From assembly GCA_025765615.1 (NCBI GenBank), contig JAIVFJ010000016.1:248001-312000 (forward strand): a DNA stretch of 64,000 nt. The letters are read 5' to 3'. The number at the start of each line of letters is the position of its first letter. Within the stretch, counting starts at the first letter, position 1. Under the pieces are notes generated by a model that was given only the letters and a program-made list of their open reading frames with translations, searched no databases and had not been told where the DNA came from. This DNA comes from Zopfochytrium polystomum (Eukaryota; Chytridiomycota; Chytridiomycetes; Chytridiales; Chytridiaceae). This document shows, piece after piece, positions 54,901-64,000 of the stretch. Position numbers and translations under genes: made by a program.

Positions 54901-57900
54901 CTCAAAAATCCTTGAAAGGCAAGCAAAATATTCACCCAAGTGCTTTGGCCCACCAGTGAGTTCTCTGTTTGATGTACTGAACATTATCTGACATCAAGCG
55001 CAAGGTTTGATGTTGCCCTCATGCAACTGGAGGTTATGCAGACAGCGGAGGCCCAGATTGACTTGCTTGAGAAAAGCCACGAAATGGCGCTTCTGCAGAC
55101 GTCTAGTGAAGCCATGATGTTCGTATTTGATATGATATCATAATGCTTTCAACTAACGACTGGAACACAGACGTGAGTTGGCTCAGAGGAAGTCCGAAAT
55201 GGAGAAGGATCTCGCGAAGGCACGGCAGCAGCGTGAACGGCTGGATACGGATGAGTCAACGAGCGTTTCGTCATCCCAATATTCTTCTCCACCGACGGCC
55301 ACTGCGAGCGTGACCCCGACGCTCCGAACTGGTCCCGACGACCGTGGGATTCGTTCGAAGCCGCCACCTTCTCCGGTGGAGACCGTTAGGCCAGTTGTTG
55401 GTTCTTCTACAGCCTCATCTGCGGTGTCGCCTGATAAGAAATACGACTCGGATGAATTCGAACGACTTTCCGAGCTTGACTACTCGCAGCGTTTCCGCCA
55501 AACATCTATGATCTCTTCGTTTGGTGGCGCTCTGAGTGATATTGAAGAGTCTGTTCCCGGCAGTTCGAATCGAGATTATGAGGTTTTAATGGACGTTACG
55601 ACTAAAATAATGAATGACTCAATGCGGCCATTCGTGTCTGGAGGAGTGTCTCGAGATAACGACGGTGCCAAAACAAAGAACCTCGCTGAAACGATTGAAG
55701 AGCTGCTGGAGTCAGATGACTGGGACGAGCCGCTACAAGGGGTTCAGTCAAAGTCGAAGGTATTCAAAAATGTTCACTGGGAAGCGTATGCTCACTATTT
55801 TCGTTGTATAAAATGCATCTTAGCTCACGTCATTGGGGCAAACCTCAGCAGCTCCTCATCGCCAACCGTCAGTTGATTCAGCGATCATCTCGATTGCGGA
55901 AGACATTGACCAGATATCAGAGGCTTCAGATGTGCAAGTGGAGGCAGAATCTGCTTCTGCGCCCGTGGAGGACGACGGTGCTGTGTCTGAAACATCATCC
56001 AAGCGCTCCCTTCCCGCCACGCAACCTGCCTCTGCGGAATCGGCAGAAGTTCCACAGTCCGTCGCGTCCTCCACTATCTCCTCCGTGATTGCGCGACTTC
56101 AAAATGTCGGGGATGTTGAAGCCCGACTCTCAGCATTGGAGCGGAAGAAGAAGCGTCTGGACATGTCTAAGGCCATCGCCGAAAAGGCCCTCGAAGACCA
56201 TAAACAGGTCGCGAAGTTGAAGGATGAGGTTGTTCAAGAGGAGATTCAGGTACACAACCTGTTATCGGAAGTCGAGAACATTATTGTCGAATCAAGGGCG
56301 AAGCAGCGGTCTCCTACGAGAACCGCACTTCCAGCCTCGAAAAAGCCGGTAGTGACACCGGGGAAACCGTCTAGGCCGGATTTCGAAGCATTGGAGACCG
56401 ACGCGTTTACTCGAAGTGGAAACAATGTCGTAGAAACATCCGCTGCTCACGTGACAATCACCAACGCTATTTCGAAAACCTCGTCTAATGTTTCTGCCGC
56501 TGAGGAATCCATCGTAGAGGCGCTTGAATTTGAATCGACGGATTCCGTGAAGGAGTCAATAAAGGAGGAGCTGGAAGTCTCGGAGCCAAGTAAAGTAAGC
56601 TCTGTGAGCGTTGCCTTGCCATCTTCAAGCCGCAGGCCATCAAATGCGTCATCAGTTCATGACGGCTCGCTTCCCTCAACGCAAAATGATTTGCGGACTT
56701 CTGGGACAGACTACTATGACGAGTCCTTCGAATCTCATGAAAATGAGGAAGATCTCGCTATGGCAGAAACAACTTCCCTCTCTTCGCACGACGATATGTC
56801 CGGTGAGCCTTGGTCCTTTGTAACGAGTTCCAAGGTTTCAACTAAACCTCTGAAAACAGCCGAGGAAATTGCAAATCGTGAACGCCTTCGACAGCTGAAA
56901 GCTCTGATCGCGGAAAAGAAAGCGAAAGCAGAGGCTTTACAGAAACAGAAGGAGCAGAAGCTTCGAGAACGGAAGGAGCGTCAAAGGAGACGTGAGGAGA
57001 AGCTTCGAAAGCAGTTGATGGTAAAAATGCTGATCGGTCGCTTCATTTTCCGGCTCTCTAACTGCTTGTTTTCAGGCGCTGGACGACTTCATCGTAAAGA
57101 CCGAACAAGAGATCAACGAGGTCGAGGACGACCTCGATTCCTCGTCGTCGATTAGTCTGCTTGCGAACGAACCCTCTCGAACATCAAACCAGCAAAAGCA
57201 AATCATCGCAAGTTCCTCTAAAGCTTCGAATGCAGTTCTGTCTTCTGCACCTGTCATCTCCAGCCCGCTTTCATCTGTTGTCGTTTCTAAGCCCACCGAG
57301 CCGACAAGCACATCATCGAGCGAAAAGCAAGTGCAAAATGCAGCGAAAGTACTGGATGAACTGGGCCACGCGAAGCCATCAATCCTATCTGGCGAAGTGT
57401 CAGAAATCCCAGAAGCTGTTGACGAGAAGGAAGACTCTCATTCAATCTCGCACTCGAGCGATGTCATTAACGATTCAAGGCATGCGTCGTACTCGGACTC
57501 GTTTGAGCAAGAGTCCAAGAGCGAGCAGGCAGCGACACAGGGAATGGAGCCGGAGCCAGAGCCGGAGCCAGAGCCAGAGCCGGAGTCAGCATTGCAAACA
57601 TCCGACGCTGTCAGCGAAGTCATTTCGGAAGAAATTCTTGATGAAGATTCAAGCGAAGATGTGAAGGAAGTTGCGCCTCTTCCCTCACTCCTAGACTTGA
57701 CAATGAAAGATTCTCAGAATGATGTTCAAGAAGCCGCCGTGCCTCCAATCCCTGACCCGGAGCGCAGCTCGCTTTCTGACCGCGAAACGCCAGCTGGGCC
57801 ACCTTCCGATCCAATTAGTGAAGACATTCAAAATGAACACGATGAAGACACAAGGTCGTCCAGCTTGCCGAAGACCCCTCCAAATGCACTGGATGAGACA

Positions 57901-59433
57901 GCAATTTCAGCAGGCGGACTCAACGCAGAAACTATTCTTCCTGGGACTGAGCAGCAACTCGGCATTAAAGAGTCCGACTCGTACTCTGACGACTTCGACT
58001 CATCTGGCAAGGCCTCGGCGGGGGAAGTAGAACTCCCTCAGCGTGGAGAATCTCTTGCAGATTCCCTTGAATCGTCGCCTTCGATCCCGCGCACTGATAT
58101 GGAGGAGGACAATATGCAAGAGGAGGGTTCCGACAGCGTTTCATCAATTGCACCACCCCCTTCAGCCAAGCCGAAAGCTGGAAAATTAGAAGATGAGCCG
58201 GCCATCTCGTTGATCTTTACCAACCAGCTGGATTCCGACAACGAGTCGCTAATGAGCCTGCCCGCCGAACCGGTAATCAGCGAAAATTCTGCGCATGTTG
58301 ACGCAGTCTCCTCCGCATTGGCAGCAGACTTGTTGTCTGAGTCGATAGAAGGTACCTGTTATGCTGGTTGTGCATATGTCGCTAATGAAAACTTGAACTT
58401 AGTTGTCACCTCTTTACGGCGACCACTACTAGAGGAATCGCCCGCATTTGAAAATTCTGATAATCACCCTGAGCACGCATCTGTCGACGACCTCACAAAA
58501 GAAATGCCAGCTCCTTCACCACGCACTTCCGGTCACGTAGATACGATAACAAACCTCATTCTTGCTGACCTTGTGGAAGATAGCGTCCGCCTACCTGAGC
58601 CACGCCTTACAGATCTTGCGAAGGATCCAACCGGACACACCATTAAAGTTGAAGAACCAACTACCTTCTCCATCCGTTCATCCCCTACCGGAATTCATTC
58701 ACCGGAAGCCCCAGCTCCTCTGTCACTGAAGGATGTCCTCAAGCCTTTCCAAATTCAGCCTAAAGCAGTACCTGAGGTCCGCCCCAGCCTCATTCGACCT
58801 TCCGTTACAGGAAAACTGAGTTCGCTCCGATCTTCCCTGAGCACCCTCGTTTCATCGGGGGTTTCACTCACGAGCTCGCAGTTTGGAGTGGAGGTCGTTG
58901 CTGCCCTTCTGGACCACTTGCCCCCACCAGACCTCCCGTCCGGATCGTACTCTGAGAGGCCTATGTTGCCTTCTTCTGTCATCGACGCCCTCATCAACTC
59001 TGAAGAAGACCCTCCGATCGTTCGCGAACGATTCCACCTCCTTCTCGATGCGACCACCGAGGCGCTTGGCACCCTATTCGCCGCACACGAGAAGCTAGCG
59101 CGGGACAGACAGGCCGGCCGGTCGACAACAGGCCGGCGGTGCGGGCTTCCCCCACGGCCGATCCCGGCGGCCGTCGTTCGACGCTCTGTCCTCGCCGCAG
59201 TCAGGGAAGGCGCCGCTTACTCTGAGACGCACGGCGAAAACCTGGACGCTATGCTGATCCAGGAAGTCAAGGAAGACGAGAAGAAGTGGCGAAACATCGA
59301 AGAGCTCGAGGCCGAAGTTCGCGAACGCGTCGTCGAGGGGCTGTACGACGACATTATGGACGATACCCTGTTATCTATCGCCAGGCTGGTTGTTCAGCCG
59401 GCGGCTGCAGGAGCTGGAAAGGAGGCCAGGTGA
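51919..59433 (+). CDS. CEP350-like centrosomal / basal body protein
   Basis: A very long, mostly disordered protein of about 2,300 residues. ATG at 51919 follows a Gln-rich N-terminus (YHQQLLYQQRQ, LMQQQQ). Coiled-coil stretches occur near 53,000 (RRAIEMEQRKRAEMEEQQ), 55,040-55,220 and 56,860-57,080. The last, with LIAEKKAKAEALQKQKEQK and, over an intron at about 57,019-57,075, ALDDFIVKTEQEINE, closely resembles CEP350. Short acidic motifs recur: YTEDFEDES, YYDESFESHE, YSDSFEQES, YSDDFDSSG. The C-terminal 230 residues (SERPMLPSSVIDALI to the end) look helical. CEP350 tethers FOP and tubulin at centrioles. No CAP-Gly domain was seen. Frame changes near 52,278 (a 25-nt intron or a shift), 54,838-54,900, 54,960-55,000, 55,123-55,170, 55,766-55,832 and 58,352-58,402. 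Confidence 0.75.
57549..57586 (+). repeat. Glu-Pro dipeptide repeat inside the CEP350-like gene
   Basis: GAGCCG/GAGCCA hexanucleotide repeat coding for about six Glu-Pro pairs. Confidence 0.85.
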
Positions 59434-59951
59434 CAATCGCAAGGATGCGGAGCCGATTATAAAAAAGAAACAGAGAAAACATAGTGTGCATATAACGTAT
59501 GGGGGCTTAGTAGGAATAGGAGTTGGCTGTTTGGACCAAGCGATTGGAATTGTGATCGCAGGATGAAGTTGATGATGTTTAAATGTTGAGATGAATTTGG
59601 CGGAAGCCTTAGTGTCTCTTTCAGTTCCTGTTTTTTTTTTCTCTGACTTTCTCTCACACTCTCGCCTCGCGCGCTCAACCTTCCTCTTCTTTGTCCTCTC
59701 AGTCTCTTTAGTCTTCCCACTACTTTACTTTCACGTTCTCGTTTATCTGGGAGTAGCAGTTTGAGTTTTCTTTCTTCAGCCTTTTATTTTAAGATTAGTT
59801 CAGTCATGGTCGACACTTTGGGCTACACAACTTTATTGGATTTCGCGACGCACGTCCTATCGCAAGAAAGCCAAGGAGAGCAGAAGACGCCGGATCTCTC
59901 GTTTTGTACAGAAGCACATTGGCCCATCCCTTGAACTGAACACCAGTCGGC
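59434..59951. other. Convergent intergenic region
   Basis: Lies between the CEP350-like stop and the stop of the mitochondrial membrane protein. T-rich near 59,630; no gene or clear repeat. Confidence 0.5.
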
Positions 59952-60840
59952 TCACGCGTTCGACTTCAGCGCTTTCAGTTCCTGAGCCAGCTCCCAAACT
60001 TCGGTCTTGAGGTTAAGCTGTGCAACGTTGACGTCGTCCTGTAAGGATCCGCGGAGTGAACCACGACGATGTCAGCCCTCAGTCAAGAAAACAAAACAAA
60101 AACAACAAAACAACAAAACCAGATGGTAATGAAACTGGCGCGATAACCGCCAAAACCACCCGACACTCACCACAGCCCTCGCCACCTCCCTCCTGACTTT
60201 GTCGACCTCCTCCCTCGCTACCGCCGCCTTCCGAAGCCGTTCAAGCTCCGCCTGCAGCGCGTCGATTTTTTTGACGTAGCCCTGCACCGCCGTCGTCGAC
60301 TTTTGCAGGTCTTCCACAGACGCCAAAAGGCTGTGCGTCGACGTCTGCGTCGCGTCGATCAGGTAGCCGTATGTTGCTGTGCCGGCCAGCGTGAGGCCGA
60401 GGAGGAAGCCGAGGATGCTGGGAGGAGAAAGGGGGGGAAAGGGGGGTTGGACAAAGGGGCCGAAGTGAGTCAAAGATATCTGTTGCTGGGAGTCCAGCGA
60501 GTGAAACGTCCGCGGAAATCGAAGAAAGAATCAGAGGGAGAGGGCTCTATGAGGCTTGGCCTCAAAACATCAAGAAGATCGGCGCGATCAAAACGAAGAA
60601 CGGGGCTGCTCTTTTTTGTTGGGTTCCTTTTCGGCATCAAATCGCGACTCGTTCATACCTGCCGCGCACGAAGCCGGATTTGCGGACAATGACAGGGGCG
60701 GGCGGAGCGGTGGCGAACGAGGATGGAGGCGGCGACGATGCGGCGAAGCGGCGGGCCGTGGCGTTGTGCTGCCGCGGCGCCGCCGTTGCGCGCATGACGA
60801 CGGCTGCGATCTGGCGTGGCGACGATCTGGCCAAAAGCAT
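59952..60840 (-). CDS. Small mitochondrial membrane protein with one TM segment and a coiled coil
   Basis: Three exons. The first (60840 to about 60,660) encodes an Arg/Ala/Ser-rich N-terminus without acidic residues, a typical mitochondrial targeting peptide, ending KSGFVRG. After an intron of about 240 nt, the second reads SILGFLLGLTLAGTATYGYL, a glycine-rich transmembrane helix, then a heptad-like segment (VEDLQKSTTAVQGYVKKIDALQAELERLRK) described in two parts: LLASVEDLQKS and ALQAELERLRK. The third (about 60,039-59,952) reads VAQLNLKTEVWELAQELK and stops at 59952. Fungal genomes commonly hold a single-TM mitochondrial protein with this GFxRG-GFLLG pattern. Function unknown to me; an inner-membrane scaffold role is a guess. 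Confidence 0.7.
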
Positions 60841-61090
60841 TTTTGTGTGTGTTTACCTTGACAAGGTTGGAGGTAGAGCGAACTCGAATACCCATCCCGC
60901 ATTGGCCACTGTCTTTTGGGCACATGAAAAGCTGAGGGAGGCGCTAAACTTTCCCGCCAAGTTGACCAAGCTAAGGAAATCTCATTGAAGTTCAACCGAT
61001 CACTCTTTTAAAGTTTGAAGGGTCTGCGGCGATTTACAAATCGACCGTGCAGGTAAAGCACGGTGTAAGGGGAACCCAAGCTTTCCACAA

Positions 61091-64000
61091 TCAAATGTCA
61101 AAAAGCATTTTCAATCGGTCAGGGTCATGCTGATTGTCGACGCACTGAAACTCCACCAGCAGCACCTCGACCGCGGGCGCAACATCATTCTTTCCGAGCC
61201 TCAGACGCCGCAGCCGCAGCATCCTGGCCTGGAGCATGAGGCGAAGGTGGGCTGGAAACCGGTCATCCCTGATACGCAGAAACTGCTCGAGCCGTCTTTC
61301 ACATCTTTCCGTTGCGCCCACGAGTATCGATTCGGCAATGCTGGTGAGCTTGATGCAGCATTTCCCCAGAAAGTGACGTGGGACTGTCTTGGTCGCAAAC
61401 TTTCGAATGCTGAGGACGGTTTCGCGGGAGCATTTGAGCAGAAAGGGCCGTTGGGTTTTGTCGAGGTGGGTTTCCTCTGAAAGCGACAGTGCGAGACCAA
61501 TCAAAATCACCAGAGCGACGGTGCACATAGGAACGAAGAGCGGTCCCTGGCACAAATGATAAATCAAAATTCATAATTTTGAACGAAATCATACCAAACG
61601 AGACGGCGCTGCTTTCAGGCATACTGTAAACTCGCGTCCAGATTGATCAAGTAATTCCGCCATCTCCGGCTGAACACTTCGCTCCAGTAGTAGCGCCGAC
61701 AAGCAAACCACATTTGCAATGAAGCTAAATTGAGCCGAACCTTGAGAATGATCCAAGCCAAGAGTCTACTTTGTTTGCAAATCCAACCATCAATTCCTCG
61801 GACATAATAGCAGCGATATTCACTCACCTCCCGGTCGAATCTGGCAAGTCCCCACCTTCTCACGATAATCTCTGCCTTTGAATAGTCTGAGAGCAAGGCA
61901 GCCTGAACCGCAGCCGCGCTCTCCAACTGTTGAACGAAAAGTCGGTCGACGCAAAACTTGCGCGCTCTTTCCACAATAATGTCAACGTGGAAGACCCCGT
62001 CTAACTCAGTCTTTGGGAGAAAAGCACCCAAGCTTTTGGCAAAGGTAAAAACTAGGAATCAGCAAGGTATTTGGAGATAGTAAGTTTGTGGACGTACAAG
62101 ACAAGCTCGCCAAGGAACCCGAGCCAGGAAGCTTTCGCAGACGTGACAAACTCCATACCCGCGTTTCTGTAGCAGTCGAGACTCGCGCGGAGAAGCAATG
62201 TGTTTTGGAACAAAACAGTTTCCTTGACGCTGGCTCTGAAGAACGAGAGAAGCAAAATGCTGAGGGCTTTGCATTCGATCTCTCGGACGCTCTGAACGCT
62301 GCTCGAATATGATTCATAGGCCGTGACGCAAGCCTGGCTTTTGTTCTTCATCCCAATAACGAACATCGTGAGCCCGATCTGAATGTAGCACTGCTTTAGG
62401 CGCCAACGCCAGTAGTTTTTGTCCTTTGCAGTGTGATGACCGACGTGCGCGATAAAGAGGATGGACATGGGGAGGATTATATAGTCTAGCCCCCCAGCAA
62501 TCGCAAAGTGCTCTGTAAGCATGTCGAGCGTAATAACAATTTCGTCCAAGCGCATCAAAAACTCGTCAACATCTTCCACCGGGAGAACTTTTCTGCGATC
62601 AGATCGATTCTGCCTTGCCGCGGGAGAAAACGCGAGGGGATAATTTCGAATCAAAAACGCCGCGCAAACGCGGTAGGCTTCGTCTGGAGGGGATGCCAAG
62701 AGCGCTTTGAAGCTTGAAAAACTCCGCCCAAACGACTTGAAAAAGGCGGTTGCGGTTTTGGTGGGGAACTGCAAAGGACATCCTGCAAGTTTGAGAAGCA
62801 CCGCCGCGGCTGCGATTGCGCCGGCAGTATTTCTGCTCAGGGATTTATCAGGTAAACAACCAATTGTAGGGTAAAAGGCACCCTCACCCGCTTTGGTAAT
62901 GAAGAACTGCTCGAAATCGGCAGTCTCGAAGCCGCGTTGTCAGACAAAGAGAGTCGCAATATGTTGGATTCAACTCGTCCAGCAGCCTCCGATACCGAAA
63001 AGCATCCGTTGACAGTCGCGCCTCTGCCGCCTCCGCAAAGCCTCGGTAGAGAAACTGCGACTTCAGTTCCTCTTCCCCACTGATTTGCATGAGATTTTCA
63101 ATGATTGTCGGCAACAGCAGGCCGTCGTCTTCCTCCTTGTCGAGGCGGGCGATCAAAAGAAAGACAAGAGCTCGGCGCACCACCTCGCGCCGCTGAGGCA
63201 AGTACGCCGTCAGAACGCCTTGGTGAATAAGGTAGTGGCTGAACGTGTACTCGTCGCCGGCGGCTGCTCGCTTCGTGATGAAACCAAATCTGTCTTCCTC
63301 CTTCCAGCAGCGCTCTGATGCTGCTCTCTTCAAAACCGAATGATCTCGCAGTCCTTTTGGGCTCTAAAGCTTGCAGGACTTCGCACAACGTCTCGAGGGT
63401 GAAGTACTGGCCGATGACTGATGCAACGGAAATAATGTGACGAAACCCAGACGACAACGAGTCCAATCTGAAATATTTAAATTGAAATCAGCTCCCCTCT
63501 ATCAGCAAAGGAAACGCCTTGACTCACTGGGCTGTGATGAGACCGTCAATCGCAGATTCACTCGTCCGTAAGTCCCGCAGAGTCAATTTGCTTACTTTGA
63601 CTCCCTGATTCATCTGAGCTTTCAGTGTCGACAGAATCACATTGACAGCGATGGGGATGCCGCTGGAGCGATCAATGATATCTTGGAGCAGTTCTTCCTC
63701 CGTTTCGACGTCCACGAGTGCGCTCTTAACAATGTTGCGAACGGAATCCTGCTGCCAGAGGCCCAAGTTTGATGTGAACACCGCAGCTTGATTCGATGTT
63801 GTCTAGTTCTTCGCAAAAATCCCACTCCTTGGTTTTCAACAGTTGCGAGAAACATTGTTTACGACGGGACATTCATGCACATCTATCCACTCTAACGAAC
63901 CTCGCGGGGTCTTCCAGCCATGACGAACAGTGCCGATGGACACAACTGCGTCAGCACCTGGAGCACTTTCAGCGACTCTTGGTCGATCCACTGGAATAAA
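61091..64000 (-). pseudogene. Soluble adenylyl cyclase-like gene, copy 2 (C-terminal part, frameshifted; cut by window end)
   Basis: Aligns throughout with the 3' half of copy 1 (27,988-30,923), in opposite orientation. From 64000 downwards it reads the NTPase region (WIDQESLKVLQ, MAGRP), the helical repeat region, and ends DRLKMLFDI against DRLKVLFGL in copy 1. Exon-intron positions are shared. Near 63,300 the copy has one extra base relative to copy 1 (CTGGAAGGAGGAAGACAG against CTCGAGGTGGAAGACAG), which moves FEESSIRALLE out of frame with DRFGFITKRAAAGDEY. If this is real the gene makes a truncated protein; a sequencing error would leave a normal paralogue. The cyclase domains lie outside the window. 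Confidence 0.75.

Overview
The window looks like nuclear DNA of a zoosporic (flagellated) fungus, most probably a chytrid. Introns are short (mostly 45-70 nt, GT-AG with occasional GC-AG) and spacing is fungal. A fungal-type ATP-dependent DNA ligase and a chromodomain Ty3/gypsy element sit beside genes that only ciliated or flagellated cells keep: axonemal dynein light chain 1, a ropporin/radial-spoke-11 homologue, the dynein preassembly factor kintoun and a CEP350-like centrosomal protein. The assignment to chytrids is inference; no rRNA or marker gene is present.

Layout. 1-3.8 kb: 3' part of a membrane adenylyl cyclase with two cyclase domains (+). 4.1-8.4 kb: a serine/proline-rich protein with a SUMO-interaction-like motif, then a DNA ligase (both -). 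10.3-11.9 kb: copy A of a seven-transmembrane family (-). 12.9-19.8 kb: a decayed Tc1-like transposon carrying two nested insertions, one of them an intact-ended chromovirus with identical LTRs (-). 20.9-22.8 kb: copy B of the 7TM family (+). 24.4-30.9 kb: a soluble-type adenylyl cyclase (+), preceded by a duplicated first exon. 32.7-34.9 kb: 7TM copy C (+). 34.9-38.6 kb: CpG-poor, repeat-derived DNA with a long fold-back. 38.7-51.4 kb: dynein light chain 1, a large Rho-type GTPase, a cytosolic phospholipase A2 and an ABC1/ADCK1 kinase (all +), then the ropporin-like protein and kintoun (-). 51.9-59.4 kb: CEP350-like gene (+). 60-60.8 kb: small mitochondrial membrane protein (-). 61-64 kb: second soluble-cyclase-like gene (-), cut by the window end and frameshifted.

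Themes. Three cyclase genes of two classes sit near three members of an apparently uncharacterised 7TM family, which raises but does not prove a receptor-cAMP connection. Four genes serve the centriole or flagellum and lie within 21 kb. The retrotransposon shows, directly in sequence, an 11-nt self-priming site, a textbook -1 frameshift signal between gag and pol, and dense heat-shock-element arrays in its LTR promoter, although its pol frame is broken by one base.
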